From Verrucomicrobiota bacterium (GTDB lineage: Bacteria > Verrucomicrobiota > Verrucomicrobiia > Limisphaerales > JADLHS01): 52,628 bases of DNA. The stretch is taken from the NCBI GenBank assembly GCA_013140495.1, contig JABFSR010000084.1:1-52628 (forward strand), read 5' to 3'. Under the pieces are notes generated by a model, which made no database searches, was not told where the DNA came from, and worked only from the letters and a program-made list of their open reading frames with translations. The position numbers and the translations under genes are program-made. Positions 1 to 9,616 of the stretch are shown here, piece after piece (positions within the stretch are counted from its first letter, which is position 1; every line of letters starts with the position of its first letter).

Positions 1-1
1 C

Positions 2-1252
2 AACACGCTGATGGATTGGATTCTCGACGAGTTCAAGAAGGAAGCCGGCATGGACCTGCGCAAGCAGACCGACGCGCTCCAACGCATCAAGGAAGAAGCC
101 GAGAAAGCCAAGATCGCGCTCTCCAGCTCGACGACTTACGACATCAATCTTCCGTTCATCACGGCGGATGCGAGCGGGCCGAAACACATCCAGAAATCTC
201 TCACCCGCGCCAAGATGGAGCAGCTCACCGACAGCCTGTTCGAGCGCACCATCAAGCCCGTGCAAGCCTGCTTGAAGGACGCCGGCATCAGTGCCGACAA
301 GATTGACGAACTCGTGCTCGTCGGCGGTATGACCCGGATGCCGCGGGTGGTTGAAACCGCGCACAAGCTGGTCAACAAAACTCCGCACCAGGGCGTGAAC
401 CCGGACGAAGTCGTCGCCATCGGCGCCGGCATCCAGGGCGGTGTGCTCAAGGGCGAAGTGAAGGACGTGCTGCTCCTCGACGTGACCCCGCTCTCGCTCG
501 GCATCGAGACGCTTGGTGGCGTGTTCACCAAGTTGATCGAGCGCAACACCACGATCCCGTCGCGCAAATCGGAAATTTTCTCCACCGCCAGCGACAATCA
601 GCCGGGCGTGGAAATCCACGTGCTCCAGGGCGAACGCCAGTTTGCCAAGGACAACAAGACCGCCGGCAAGTTCCAGCTCACGGACATTCCGCCCGCGCCG
701 CGCGGCGTGCCGCAGATCGAGGTGACGTTCGACATTGATGCGAACGGCATCCTGCACGTCGGGGCGAAAGACCTCGGCACGGGCAAGGAACAGAAGATCA
801 CCATCACGGCCAGCAGCGGTCTCTCGAAGGAAGAAGTCGAGAAGATGCGCAAGGACGCCGAAGCGCACGCCGACGAGGACAAGGCCAAGCGCGAGGAAGT
901 TGAGACGCGCAACGAAGCCGACAACGCCGTCTATCGCACCGAGAAGATGCTCAAGGAAAACGCCGAGAAGATTTCCGGCGACGACAAGAAAAAGATCGAA
1001 GACGCCGTGAGCGCGGTGAAGGAAGCGCTCAAGGGCAGCGATGCCGCCGCGATCAAGACCGCCAGCGAGAAATTGAACGAAACCTGGCAGGCCGTGAGCA
1101 CCGAGCTTTACAAGAAAGCTGCCGAACAGGCCAAAGCCGGCGGCACGCAGACCGGCAGCAGTGACGCTGGCGGCGAGCAGGCCAAGTCCGACGACAAGAA
1201 GAAGGACGAAGGTCCGATCATTGACGCCGAGGTTGTGGACGAGAAGAAGTAA
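2..1252 (+). CDS. dnaK: Chaperone DnaK (Hsp70), C-terminal part; 5' end outside the window
   Basis: The frame is open from the first bases, so the true start lies upstream and about 415 residues remain. DnaK is the ATP-driven cytoplasmic Hsp70 that binds exposed hydrophobic peptides with DnaJ and GrpE. Visible are the end of the ATPase domain ([12 protein letters not shown], then [15 protein letters not shown]), the linker [16 protein letters not shown], the beta-sandwich substrate domain ([29 protein letters not shown]) and the helical lid. A low-complexity Lys/Asp/Gly tail ends in an acidic [11 protein letters not shown], the usual place of the EEVD-like motif. It lies about 1 kb before groES-groEL, so the main chaperone genes are nearly adjacent. 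No CIRCE element was seen. Identification is secure. Confidence 0.97.
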   Translation, partial: NTLMDWILDEFKKEAGMDLRKQTDALQRIKEEAEKAKIALSSSTTYDINLPFITADASGPKHIQKSLTRAKMEQLTDSLFERTIKPVQACLKDAGISADKIDELVLVGGMTRMPRVVETAHKLVNKTPHQGVNPDEVVAIGAGIQGGVLKGEVKDVLLLDVTPLSLGIETLGGVFTKLIERNTTIPSRKSEIFSTASDNQPGVEIHVLQGERQFAKDNKTAGKFQLTDIPPAPRGVPQIEVTFDIDANGILHVGAKDLGTGKEQKITITASSGLSKEEVEKMRKDAEAHADEDKAKREEVETRNEADNAVYRTEKMLKENAEKISGDDKKKIEDAVSAVKEALKGSDAAAIKTASEKLNETWQAVSTELYKKAAEQAKAGGTQTGSSDAGGEQAKSDDKKKDEGPIIDAEVVDEKK

Positions 1253-1357
1253 GTTTTCACGACAGAACGCCAAGCCTGTGAGTTGCATCGTTGGCTAGGT
1301 TTTTTGCCGTGTTGTAGTGACAGACAAAACAAACAAAAAACCAAAAACGAAACAAAC

Positions 1358-1561
1358 ATGAGCAAATCAACAAGAAATACGGGCAAGGCGTGGACATCAT
1401 CCGATGTGAGTCAAATGCGTTCACTCGCTAAACAAAACACCCCCACACGGGTAATCGGTCTCAAGCTTGGCCGCACTGCGGACGCGGTTTATTCCAAAGC
1501 GAGCCAAGAGAATGTTTCTCTGTCCCCAACAAATCAGGCTCCTTACAACCGGAAAAAATGA
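1358..1561 (+). CDS. Small SANT/Myb-like helix-turn-helix protein (67 aa)
   Basis: This 67-residue basic protein has the pattern GKAWTSSDVSQMRSLAK, then TPTRVIGLKLGRTADAVYSKA and an NQAPYNRKK tail. It matches a small conserved bacterial family I recall, with a SANT-like fold in which Trp and two helices pack and 'GRT..AV..KA' forms a likely recognition helix. A DNA-binding role is inferred from the fold only. The start was chosen because conservation begins here and because a long A/C leader (AAACAAACAAAAAACC and onward) precedes the ATG. A longer upstream in-frame extension has no protein-like character. It ends one base before the next gene's start. Confidence 0.8.
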   Translation: MSKSTRNTGKAWTSSDVSQMRSLAKQNTPTRVIGLKLGRTADAVYSKASQENVSLSPTNQAPYNRKK

Positions 1562-1562
1562 T

Positions 1563-1925
1563 ATGAGAGTTCTTCCGGCGGTTTTTATCATTGCGGTCGC
1601 GTCATTTGTTTTGGCTGGCGATAACTCTAGCCAGAAAAATTTGCCGCCTGCGCCGGAAGGTAAAACCGTTGGCCGCTTCCAACTAGTTGCGGCCACGGTT
1701 GACTATTCCCTCGGAGACTCGGAGAAAGCGCGACAATATTTATTTCGCATCGACACGGCGACTGGCCAGGTCTGGCGGTATAGCCGCTCACCAATTGCCG
1801 TTAACATTCCCGGTCATCCAGAACTGAAGTCAACCGAAGTGGATGGTTGGATCGAGACTTCAGAGGATTTCAATGAATCGCTGAAAAGCGTCCAGTCGCT
1901 TGAGGAAGCTGCACGGAAAAAGTAG
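1563..1925 (+). CDS. Small exported protein of unknown function (120 aa)
   Basis: The ATG lies one base after the previous stop, and the protein begins MRVLPAVFIIAVASFVLAG, a short Sec signal peptide with probable cleavage near residue 19. The mature part reads VGRFQLVAATVDY..., FRIDTATGQVWRYSRSPI, an immunoglobulin-like or beta-propeller-blade pattern in which a value 'RIDTATGQVWRY' is reported. I recall this motif in many small exported bacterial proteins without known function. The C-terminus is charged and helical (SLKSVQSLEEAARKK). Longer in-frame starts overlap the preceding gene and lack an obvious signal, so they were rejected. Confidence 0.7.
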   Translation: MRVLPAVFIIAVASFVLAGDNSSQKNLPPAPEGKTVGRFQLVAATVDYSLGDSEKARQYLFRIDTATGQVWRYSRSPIAVNIPGHPELKSTEVDGWIETSEDFNESLKSVQSLEEAARKK

Positions 1926-1968
1926 CGAACCAGAATGAACACAGCGCAGACAATTATGAGCGGCGAGC

Positions 1969-2184
1969 AATCCCAAAGGGATTGTGTCCTCCAGCCCAGG
2001 GTTGCGAGGAACGAGCTACCCTGGGTCAGCCGCAGAGAATCCCACCAACCCCAACGGGGTTGTGGCAGGGTTCACCGCGCCGACGCCACAACCCCGTTGG
2101 GGTTGAGAAAATCCCAATCATCGTTTACCCAAGGTAGCTCGTGCCTCGCAACCTTGGGCTTTGGGCCGGAATCCCGTTGGGATT
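1969..2184. repeat. 216-bp near-palindromic repeat element (two ~98-100 bp arms)
   Basis: The left arm (1969-2066) and right arm (2085-2184) are inverted copies that align nearly end to end, with an 18-nt loop. Each arm begins or ends with AATCCC..GGGATT, contains an AGCCCAGGGTTGCGAGG / CGAGCTACCCTGGGT block, and ends at the loop with AACCCCAACGGGGTTGTGGC. Sub-palindromes (AACCCC..GGGGTT) sit inside each arm. It fills the 349-nt gap between the exported protein and groES, and no gene is seen in it. The gene-free, hairpin-like layout suggests a REP- or MITE-like non-autonomous element. I recall similar GAGGCACGAGCTACC cores as common in Verrucomicrobiota and Planctomycetota genomes. Confidence 0.85.
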
Positions 2185-2274
2185 CATCCATGAGGCCCGG
2201 CATTTAGAATTTTCCCTCCGCTCGGGCGGCGGGAGTTAATTAAGCAGTAAACACAAACCAAACAAAAACAAACT

Positions 2275-2568
2275 ATGGCACTGAACATCAAACCCCTCGG
2301 CGACCGCGTTCTCGTGGAAGCAGTCGAAGAGAAGGAAACCAAAAAGGGCGGCATCATCATCCCTGATTCCGCAAAAGAAAAACCGACCGAGAGCATCATC
2401 GTGGCGCTCGGCACCGGCAAAACCGACGACGACGGAAAGAAAGTTCCGTTTGAAGTCAAAAAGGGTGACCGCGTCCTGGCCAGCAAGTACGGCGGCACGG
2501 AAATCAAACTCGACGGCAAGGAATACAAGATCCTCAGCACGGACGACATTCTCGCCGTGATTGGTTAA
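2275..2568 (+). CDS. groES: Co-chaperonin GroES (Hsp10)
   Basis: At 97 residues this is the usual GroES length. It forms the heptameric lid of the GroEL folding chamber in the cytoplasm. Seen directly are the N-terminal [17 protein letters not shown] strand, the mobile loop [14 protein letters not shown] whose Ile-Ile-Ile contacts GroEL, the central [21 protein letters not shown] block and the terminal [14 protein letters not shown]. Start: the ATG follows a U-poor leader of CAAA-type repeats (2244-2274) and no Shine-Dalgarno is present. groEL begins 40 bases downstream, the normal operon order. No CIRCE or other heat-shock operator was found upstream. Confidence 0.98.
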   Translation: MALNIKPLGDRVLVEAVEEKETKKGGIIIPDSAKEKPTESIIVALGTGKTDDDGKKVPFEVKKGDRVLASKYGGTEIKLDGKEYKILSTDDILAVIG

Positions 2569-2608
2569 TCCCATCTCACAAACTCCAAACCAGAACTAAA
2601 GAAATATT

Positions 2609-4261
2609 ATGGCAGCAAAACAATTATTGTTCGATGAAGCAGCGCGTCAGGCCATCCTGCGCGGTGTTTCCAAGCTCTCCCGCGCAGTCGTCGCCACGCT
2701 CGGCCCGAAAGGCCGCAACGTCGTCCTCGACAAAAAATTCGGCTCGCCCACGGTCACCAAGGACGGTGTGACGGTGGCGAAGGAAATTGAACTGGAAGAC
2801 CCGTACGAAAACATGGGCGCCCAGATGGTTCGCGAAGTCGCGAGCAAGACCAGCGACAACGCTGGCGACGGCACCACTACGGCGACGGTTCTCGCAGAAG
2901 CGATTTATCGCGAAGGCTTGAAGTTCGTCACCGCGGGCGCGAACCCGATCGGCATTCAACGCGGCATCAACAAGGCGGTTGAATCCGCTGTCGCGCACCT
3001 CGACAAGATCGCCAAGAAGGTCAAGGACAAGGAAGAGATCAAGCAGGTTGCGACCGTTTCCGTCAACTGGGACACCACCATCGGCGACATCATCGCCGAG
3101 GCAATGGACAAGGTCGGCAAGGACGGCACCATCACGGTTGAAGAGGCGAAGTCCATCGAGACGACGCTCGAAGTCGTGGAAGGTATGCAGTTCGACAAGG
3201 GTTATCTCTCGCCGTACTTCGTGACCAACGCCGAGACGATGGAAGCCAAGCTCGAAGACGCTTACATACTGAACTTCGAGAAGAAGATCAGTTCCCTCAA
3301 GGACCTGCTCCCGATCCTCGAAAAGGTTGCCAAGCTCGGCAAACCGTTGCTCATCATCGCGGAAGACGTGGAAGGCGAAGCCCTCGCGACTCTCGTTGTG
3401 AACAAGTTGCGCGGCACAATCAACGTGGCTGCTGTCAAAGCCCCTGGCTTTGGCGATCGCCGCAAAGCGATGTGCGAAGACATTGCCATCCTCACGGGCG
3501 GCAAGTTCATCAGCGAAGACCTCGGCGTGAAGCTCGAGAGCATCGGTCTCGAAGACCTTGGCCGCGCCAAGAGCATTGTGGTGGACAAGGAGAACTGCAC
3601 CATCGTTGAAGGAAACGGCAAGTCCTCCGAGATCCAGGGCCGCGTGAATCAAATCCGCCGCCAGATCGAAGAGACGACGAGCGACTACGACAAGGAGAAA
3701 TTGCAGGAACGCCTGGCGAAGCTCGCCGGTGGCGTGGCTGTGATCAACGTCGGCGCCGCGACCGAATCCGAGATGAAAGAAAAGAAGGCCCGCGTGGAAG
3801 ACGCGTTGCACGCAACCCGCGCCGCTGTCGAAGAAGGCATCGTCGCTGGTGGTGGTGTGGCGCTCATCCGCTGCATCGCGGCCATCGAAGCCACCAAAGG
3901 TTCAAATGAAGACGAAACCATCGGCATCGGCATCATCCGCCGCGCCGTGGAATCCCCGCTCCGTGCGCTCGCTGCGAACGCCGGTGTGGAAGGCAGCGTC
4001 ATCGTTGAAGCCGTCAAGAAGAGCAAGGGCAATGAAGGTTACAACGTCGCCACGGGCGATTACGAGGACCTCGTCAAGGCCGGTGTGGTTGACCCGAAGA
4101 AGGTCACCCGCAGCGCGCTTCAAAACGCGGCCTCGATCTCCGGCCTGTTGCTCACGACCGAGTGTCTCATCACCGAGATTCCTGAGAAGGACAAGCCCGC
4201 GCCGGGCGGTGGCGGACACGGTGGCGGCATGGGTGACATGGGCGGCATGGGCGGCTACTAA
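2609..4261 (+). CDS. groEL: Chaperonin GroEL (Hsp60)
   Basis: At 550 residues this is full length. It is the tetradecameric ATP-dependent folding chamber that works with the GroES encoded just upstream. Signature sequences are all present: [15 protein letters not shown], the ATP-site [14 protein letters not shown] near residue 87, the apical-domain [21 protein letters not shown], the [12 protein letters not shown] block and the glycine/methionine-rich tail [12 protein letters not shown]. The ATG follows an A-rich leader. A hairpin terminator follows the stop codon. The long reverse-strand frame inside it is an artefact of GC-rich codons. Confidence 0.98.
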   Translation: MAAKQLLFDEAARQAILRGVSKLSRAVVATLGPKGRNVVLDKKFGSPTVTKDGVTVAKEIELEDPYENMGAQMVREVASKTSDNAGDGTTTATVLAEAIYREGLKFVTAGANPIGIQRGINKAVESAVAHLDKIAKKVKDKEEIKQVATVSVNWDTTIGDIIAEAMDKVGKDGTITVEEAKSIETTLEVVEGMQFDKGYLSPYFVTNAETMEAKLEDAYILNFEKKISSLKDLLPILEKVAKLGKPLLIIAEDVEGEALATLVVNKLRGTINVAAVKAPGFGDRRKAMCEDIAILTGGKFISEDLGVKLESIGLEDLGRAKSIVVDKENCTIVEGNGKSSEIQGRVNQIRRQIEETTSDYDKEKLQERLAKLAGGVAVINVGAATESEMKEKKARVEDALHATRAAVEEGIVAGGGVALIRCIAAIEATKGSNEDETIGIGIIRRAVESPLRALAANAGVEGSVIVEAVKKSKGNEGYNVATGDYEDLVKAGVVDPKKVTRSALQNAASISGLLLTTECLITEIPEKDKPAPGGGGHGGGMGDMGGMGGY

Positions 4262-4286
4262 GCTGTCAGGTAAAAACTAAATTCAG

Positions 4287-4322
4287 AAAGCGCGGTCAGG
4301 AAACTGACCGCGCTTTTCCTTT
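4287..4322 (+). terminator. Rho-independent terminator after groEL
   Basis: AAAGCGCGGTCAG (4287-4299), a GAAA loop and CTGACCGCGCTTT make a perfect stem of 13 base pairs with a tetraloop, followed by a T-rich run (TTTTCCTTTT). It sits 25 bases after the groEL stop, so it closes the groES-groEL transcript. Confidence 0.92.
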
Positions 4323-4471
4323 TGTTGTGCGATTCTGTTCACGAACCTTGTCGTGAAATGTTTTGCGAATGGCACAGGCATCGGCCAACAATCATGAAAC
4401 GTTGAACATTTCCCCGGCAGATTGGGTCGGTTAATTGGGTTAAAGAAACGTTTGGCTTTTAGCTGAAGAAC

Positions 4472-7069
4472 ATGAACAAGTTGATTCATCAACAGTTGGT
4501 GGCGGTCTGGCTTGCCGTCACACTCACCTGCCCTGCCCTGTTTGCGCATGACGATCCGTCGGAAGGAAAGTTTTCCGGCGCCACACCCTTGCAATGGTCG
4601 GTGCGAATGGCGGACTCGGAGATTGCGCGGCGCGGCGACAAACTTGCGTGGCGCGAAGGTCGCGATGTTAAATGGGATCCTGCTGCGGGTCTTTTCGCGT
4701 TGTCCCTGCTCAAACTCAACCAGCATGTGCCGACGCCCGCGTACGTCGAATTCGCGAAGGATGCAATCGGTTCGTTCATCAAACCTGACGGCAGCATTCA
4801 CGGCTACAACATGGATGAATACAATCTTCAGAACATTGCACCCGGCAGGACGGTGCTCGCTTTGTATCAGCTCACCAAGGAGGAGCGCTACAAGAAGTGC
4901 GCGGAGTTGTTGCGCAAGCAATTGGATACCCAGCCACGCACGAGCGAAGGAGGATTCTGGCAGGAACAACGTCTTCCATGGCAGATGCGCTTGAACGGGG
5001 CATTCGCTGCCAATCCATTTTATGCCGGGTTCACCAAACTCTTCAACGGCCCGTCGGCGGATTACGACGATGTGGTGAAACAATTCTACGTCATCAACGC
5101 GCATTTCCATGACGCCAGGTCAGGTCTTTATTTCCACGGTTGGGACGAGAAGCGGGAACAGCCGTGGGCGGACAAAACCACAGGGCTTTCCTCAAACTTT
5201 TGGGGCATCGCAGTGGGTTATTATGCAATGGCCGCTGTGGACGTGCTCGACAATCTTCCCCAAAACCACGCTGACCGCGCAGAAATCATCGCCACACTCA
5301 AGCGCGTGTGCGATGGCGCTGTGCGGTGGCAGGATGCGGACACAGGGCTGTGGTGGCAGGTGATGGAAAAAGGTGGCCGTGAGGGTAACCATCTCGAAGC
5401 GACCTGCTCGGCGATGTTCGTCTATGCGATGGCAAAAGGCGTGAACGAAGGTTATCTCGACAAGGCCACGTATGCAAAAGCGATTGAGAGCGGCTACAAC
5501 GGGATCACGCGACGCCTTTTCAAGCCGGGCCAGAAAGGGGACATTTCTTTGACGCGATGCAGTTCTGATGTGGAACTGAGGAACGAAGGTGACGGGGACT
5601 TTTCCAGTTACATCAAGTTGCCGGTCGTTTACAACAGCCTCCAGGCTGTCGGGGCGTTTATTCTCGCGGGAATCGAGGTTCAAAAGGTTTACGGGCTGCC
5701 GATGGACGCGGAAAAAGGCACCGGCCGTTTCGCAGCGACTTTGCCTGATCCCGAAAAACAGTCCGTTGCGCCGGAGTGGAAAAATGTTCCCGACATCCTC
5801 GCCCGCATCAAAGCTCCTGTGTTTCCTGACAAGGATTTCCCAATCACGGTGTTTGGTGCTTCAGCGGATGGCAAAACGGACAGCAGTGACGCCATTGCCA
5901 AGGCGATTGATGAATGTCACAAGGCTGGCGGAGGGCGTGTAGTGGTTTCGGCGGGCGAGTTTCTTACCGGACCGATCCATTTGAAGAGCGGCGTAAACCT
6001 GCATCTCGATGCGGGAGCAACATTGAAGTTCAAGACCGATCCCAAGGCATATCTCCCTGCGGTGCGTTCGTGGTTCGAGGGCATGGAGTGTTACAACTAC
6101 TCGCCGCTGATCTACGCCTACGGGCAGGAAAACATCGCGATCACCGGCGAGGGTGTGCTGGACGGAGGTGCGAATGAACGCTCTTGGTGGCCTTGGAAGG
6201 GGAAAACCGAGTTCGGTTGGAAAACAGGCACGCCCAAGCAGGACAAGGCCCGAAATCGGCTGATTCAAATGGTCGAGGCAGGAACGCCGGTGGAGGAACG
6301 GCAGTTCGGCGAGAACGATTTTCTGCGACCAAGTTTCATCGAACCGTTCCGCTGCAAGAATGTCCTGATCGAGGGTGTGCGCATCCGGCGTTCGCCGATG
6401 TGGGAAATCCATCCGGTTTTATGCACGAACGTTACTGTACGGGCGGTTGAGATTGTTTCGCACGGTCCGAACAACGATGGCTGCGATCCGGAAGCCTGCC
6501 GCGATGTATTGATCGAGGATTGCATCTTCGACACCGGTGATGATTGCATCGCGATCAAATCCGGGCGCAACAATGATGGCCGGCGGATTGGCGCACCATC
6601 GGAGAACATCATCATCCGGCGCTGTATGATGAAGGACGGACACGGCGGGGTGACGATTGGGAGCGAGATTTCCGGCGGGGCTCGGAACATTTTTGTGGAG
6701 AACTGCAAAATGAACAGCCCGCATCTTGACCGCGCCATACGCTTCAAATCAAACGCGGTTCGCGGCGGTGTGATGGAGAACATTTTCGTGCGCGACATTG
6801 ATGTGGGCACGGTGGCCGACGCGGCGTTGCAGATTGATTTTGTCTATGAAGAAGGGCCGAACGGAGCGCACAAACCGGTGCTGCGCAATCTTGTCATCGA
6901 AAACATGAAGGTCCAAAGCGCGAAGCGTGTGCTGGACGTGCAGGGCTTTCAGGGCTCAGAAATCAGGGGAGTGCGGATTCACAATTCAACATTCAAAGGA
7001 ATCACGAAAGAGGACGTGGTGAAGGAGGCGGACGTGAAACTCTTTGAGTGCGAGGTTGAGAGAAAGTAG
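4472..7069 (+). CDS. Secreted two-domain pectinase: GH105 unsaturated rhamnogalacturonyl hydrolase fused to GH28 polygalacturonase
   Basis: This protein has 865 residues. A Sec signal peptide (residues about 1-25, ending CPALFAHD) directs export. Residues about 30-415 resemble the GH105 (YteR/YesR) alpha/alpha barrel: WDPAAGLFALSLLKL, GGFWQEQRLPWQM, GLSSNFWGIAVGYYAMA and GLWWQVMEKGGREGNHLEATCSAMF. From about residue 455 a right-handed beta-helix of family GH28 begins (ITVFGASADGKTDSSDAI). It carries the GH28 catalytic pattern: NNDGCDPE (about 666), GDDCIAIKSG (about 688), GHGGVTIGS (about 723) and RAIRFKS (about 753). GH28 cuts homogalacturonan or rhamnogalacturonan chains, and GH105 removes the unsaturated end sugar left by pectate lyases. 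The fusion would couple backbone cleavage with end trimming. It is monocistronic between two terminators. Confidence 0.9.
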   Translation: MNKLIHQQLVAVWLAVTLTCPALFAHDDPSEGKFSGATPLQWSVRMADSEIARRGDKLAWREGRDVKWDPAAGLFALSLLKLNQHVPTPAYVEFAKDAIGSFIKPDGSIHGYNMDEYNLQNIAPGRTVLALYQLTKEERYKKCAELLRKQLDTQPRTSEGGFWQEQRLPWQMRLNGAFAANPFYAGFTKLFNGPSADYDDVVKQFYVINAHFHDARSGLYFHGWDEKREQPWADKTTGLSSNFWGIAVGYYAMAAVDVLDNLPQNHADRAEIIATLKRVCDGAVRWQDADTGLWWQVMEKGGREGNHLEATCSAMFVYAMAKGVNEGYLDKATYAKAIESGYNGITRRLFKPGQKGDISLTRCSSDVELRNEGDGDFSSYIKLPVVYNSLQAVGAFILAGIEVQKVYGLPMDAEKGTGRFAATLPDPEKQSVAPEWKNVPDILARIKAPVFPDKDFPITVFGASADGKTDSSDAIAKAIDECHKAGGGRVVVSAGEFLTGPIHLKSGVNLHLDAGATLKFKTDPKAYLPAVRSWFEGMECYNYSPLIYAYGQENIAITGEGVLDGGANERSWWPWKGKTEFGWKTGTPKQDKARNRLIQMVEAGTPVEERQFGENDFLRPSFIEPFRCKNVLIEGVRIRRSPMWEIHPVLCTNVTVRAVEIVSHGPNNDGCDPEACRDVLIEDCIFDTGDDCIAIKSGRNNDGRRIGAPSENIIIRRCMMKDGHGGVTIGSEISGGARNIFVENCKMNSPHLDRAIRFKSNAVRGGVMENIFVRDIDVGTVADAALQIDFVYEEGPNGAHKPVLRNLVIENMKVQSAKRVLDVQGFQGSEIRGVRIHNSTFKGITKEDVVKEADVKLFECEVERK

Positions 7070-7081
7070 TGAGGCACAAAA

Positions 7082-7108
7082 GAAAAAAGGGCCACCCTTG
7101 GGTGGCCC
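7082..7108 (-). terminator. Terminator of the leftward pilus/secretion cluster
   Basis: GGGCCACCC (7089-7097) and GGGTGGCCC (7100-7108) are perfect inverted arms. Read on the minus strand, the hairpin is followed by TTTTTTC, as expected for termination of the transcript ending with the gene at 7136. On the plus strand no T-run follows, although the hairpin may still slow read-through from the pectinase gene. Confidence 0.85.
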
Positions 7109-7135
7109 TCAAAGACTGAAACTGAGAGGTCGAGA

Positions 7136-8092
7136 CTATGGGGCTGCCGCGTTGCCGACCGCTGTGAATCTGATTTTATTGGTCAACGTAGCTCCACCTT
7201 CTCCTTCAACGCCGGTCGTGCCAGCGGTTAGTTGTGCGGGATTAAACTTCCCGACAACGGCGCGTAGCAGTTGCGAAGAATCGATACTCATGACAAAGCC
7301 AATTTTCTTCTGCGAGGAAACCATGCAAAAGCCGCCGTAGGTGTAGGCAGGACCTTCTCCCTCGATAATGTAAGTATTAGGGAGCACGCCAGAAGTTAAT
7401 TTGAAGAACTCATTAACTGTGAGTTTTCCCTGCAATTTGGCCCCATACCAGGTCGTACCATCAAGAGCTGTCAGCGGTACTTGAGGAACTCCCTTGCAAA
7501 CCACTTTGCCAATCGGCGTCGAAGCTACCAAACTGATTCTTTTCCCCGACTTCACAACTCCGACAAAGCTAAGGGTATTGGTGACTCCATCACAATTGAT
7601 GACTACATTTGTGGAATATGAAGTGACCGTTTGACCTTGGTCATTGATCACTTCGCTGCTGGTTACAACTGTGTTGGTGGTACAATTATCGCCATTCACT
7701 ATTTCAGAGAAAAAGCCGATGATGCGTCCCTTTAAATCAAATCCCCATCGGCCGCTTTCGATTCCATGACCGAAGATGTGCGTTGTAGGTTTACCAGTTG
7801 CCGAACCGTCGCTTACTCGATCGGTGCTTGTCACGCCTCTTGGGTCATTGCTGGGCTTCGTCACCTTCGGAACAATGATTTCATCCACATCAAAAGATCC
7901 GTCGGGATTGAAACTGAATTGGGCAACTCCGTCCCTCGCTCCGCTCATCACACAATCCCATACATTCGTCGTGGGATCGGCAAAAGGCTGTGAGAATCCG
8001 GTCAAAGCGCCCAAGGCAAGAACGACAATCCCTGCAGTCACTTTGCGAGACCGATTGCTTGCGTTGAGTATGTTTGTTTTCATCGTATTCAA
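7136..8092 (-). CDS. Exported protein of unknown function (318 aa)
   Basis: It begins MNTMKTNILNASNRSRKV followed by a hydrophobic stretch (TAGIVVLALGALTGFSQPF), a Sec signal peptide with cleavage probably near residue 34. The mature protein is rich in Thr/Ser/Gly/Val and looks all-beta. It opens with NVWDCVMSGARDGVAQFSFNPDGSFDVDE, which I recall as a recurring block of exported verrucomicrobial proteins. Later there are SLVASTPIGKVVCKGVPQV and TYGGFCMVSSQKKIGFVM. No catalytic motif was recognised. It is the last gene of the leftward cluster, 21 bases after the secretin gene, so a link to the envelope machine is suggested only by position. Confidence 0.65.
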   Translation of the reverse strand: MNTMKTNILNASNRSRKVTAGIVVLALGALTGFSQPFADPTTNVWDCVMSGARDGVAQFSFNPDGSFDVDEIIVPKVTKPSNDPRGVTSTDRVSDGSATGKPTTHIFGHGIESGRWGFDLKGRIIGFFSEIVNGDNCTTNTVVTSSEVINDQGQTVTSYSTNVVINCDGVTNTLSFVGVVKSGKRISLVASTPIGKVVCKGVPQVPLTALDGTTWYGAKLQGKLTVNEFFKLTSGVLPNTYIIEGEGPAYTYGGFCMVSSQKKIGFVMSIDSSQLLRAVVGKFNPAQLTAGTTGVEGEGGATLTNKIRFTAVGNAAAP

Positions 8093-8113
8093 GATGTTGA
8101 TGGTATGGCTGGA

Positions 8114-9616
8114 TTACTTGAACGCTTGTGTTGAACCTTTGTCAGATTTCCATTTCTTGGCTTTACCGCTGTCCCACGCAGACCAGTCTTCTGTGAGTTC
8201 TTCATTTCCGGTGGTCTTGAGGTATGCCGACTTCGCGGGCTGAAAATCCTCGTCCTTCACGACCGTAGGCGTAATGAAGATGGTGAGGTTCTGGCGATCC
8301 AGAGATTTGCTGTCCTTGCGGAACAACTGGCCCACGCCTGGAATATCACCGAGCAACGGGACCTTGGTGCTGTTGTTACCCGTGGTATCCTGGATCAATC
8401 CGCCCATCACAAGGGTATTGCCGCTTGGAATGAGAACGGTCGTATCCAGCTTGCGCGTAAGGAATGAGTTCACGTCGCTGGACAGGCCGCCGATAACACT
8501 CTTGAAATTCGGTCCAAGCCGAAGGACGCCCTGCAGGACTTTCAGTTCGATGAAGTTGTTGGCAGCAATGCGCGGTGTGACGTCAAGATTCACCGTCAGG
8601 TTGGTGTAAGAAACTGTCGAACCGCCGGTCGTATTTGCCGTTCCCGCAGTGGTGTTGACAATTGGGAACATGATACCGACATCAATCGAGGCTTTCTGAT
8701 TGTCGAGGGTAACCATGCGCGGTTCAGAGACCACCTTTGTATCTCCGGAAGAGTTGAGGAATGAAATCGCCAGATTAACGCCATCGGCATCCAAGAATGC
8801 CGTTCCCGGGTTGAATCCTTTGGCGGTATCAATCATCAACTTCGGCCAGACTGTGGCGAGCGGCTTATTCACACTATCTACGAGCGGTGGGGTCTGGAGG
8901 TTGTTACCAAGAGCGACACTTTGTCTGCTCAGAGTGCCGGACCAATCAATCCCCTTGTCTGTCTTCGGACTGATCGTGGTTTCAAGAATCTTCGCCTCAA
9001 TAAGAACCTGCTTGGTTTGCGTGTCCAACAGGGCGACGAGCTTGTCAACTTCCGCCAATTCCTTTTCTGTGGAGGAAACAACCAACTGGCTGGTGCGGAT
9101 GTCTGCAACGACCTTGCTGCGCTTGTCAGTGAAAACAGTTTGAACTGACGCGAGAATGTTGCTCGGCGAGGCAAACTTCAACTGGATGATTTTGGTCTGC
9201 AACGGGTCCGGCGCGGCAGGATCCTTGATGGTGATTCGGGCGATCTTGGTCTTGGGATCGTCCACCACCTGGAGGCCGTAGTTGCCGAGCAGGGCAAGAA
9301 GTGCCTGCTGGGCGGTAAGATTTTCCCACCGGATGGAGATGTTGGGGGACGTTTTTACCTGGCCATTCTCACCCACCTGGCCGTAGCCAACCTTGGGATC
9401 GAGGATGTAGTTGAGGCTGGCCTGACGGGCCAGGTTCTCGATGGCGGTGGTCAGTGGCACCTCCTGAAATTGAATCAGGGGAATCACTGCGCCCGACGCA
9501 ACGACTGCGGGCTTGTCCGCAGCGGATTTGTCCGCAGCGGCCGGTTCATTTTGGGCCAGAGCCATGTGGCACGCGGCAAGCCCGACGATTGTTACGATGG
9601 CGATTTTCGCTTTCAT
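8114..9616 (-). CDS. Secretin of a type IV pilus / type II secretion-like system (PilQ/GspD)
   Basis: About 500 residues. Secretins form the outer-membrane ring through which pili or secreted proteins leave. The start at 9616 is chosen because it gives a clean signal peptide (MKAKIAIVTIVGLAACHMALAQ) after an A-rich leader. A 26-residue upstream in-frame extension lacks these features. The N-domains show VPLTTAIENLARQASLNYILDP and LTAQQALLALLGNYGLQVV (STN/N0-like), then an N1-type KSKVVADIRTSQLVVSSTEKELAEVDKLVALLDTQTKQVLIEAKILE in segments. The C-terminal secretin barrel ends with VLIPSGNTLVMGGLIQD, PLLGDIPGVGQLFR and LTIFITPTVV, all classic secretin motifs. It lies downstream of pilM-N-O-P in the canonical order. 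Confidence 0.93.
   Translation of the reverse strand: MKAKIAIVTIVGLAACHMALAQNEPAAADKSAADKPAVVASGAVIPLIQFQEVPLTTAIENLARQASLNYILDPKVGYGQVGENGQVKTSPNISIRWENLTAQQALLALLGNYGLQVVDDPKTKIARITIKDPAAPDPLQTKIIQLKFASPSNILASVQTVFTDKRSKVVADIRTSQLVVSSTEKELAEVDKLVALLDTQTKQVLIEAKILETTISPKTDKGIDWSGTLSRQSVALGNNLQTPPLVDSVNKPLATVWPKLMIDTAKGFNPGTAFLDADGVNLAISFLNSSGDTKVVSEPRMVTLDNQKASIDVGIMFPIVNTTAGTANTTGGSTVSYTNLTVNLDVTPRIAANNFIELKVLQGVLRLGPNFKSVIGGLSSDVNSFLTRKLDTTVLIPSGNTLVMGGLIQDTTGNNSTKVPLLGDIPGVGQLFRKDSKSLDRQNLTIFITPTVVKDEDFQPAKSAYLKTTGNEELTEDWSAWDSGKAKKWKSDKGSTQAFK

Noticed and set aside
2200..2274. CIRCE or other heat-shock operator before groES
   Set aside because: No TTAGCACTC-N9-GAGTGCTAA or similar palindrome was found in this stretch.
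2624..3811. 395-codon open frame on the minus strand inside groEL
   Set aside because: It lies wholly antisense to a certain groEL gene and its translation is rich in Arg/His/Leu without domains; a by-product of GC-rich third positions.
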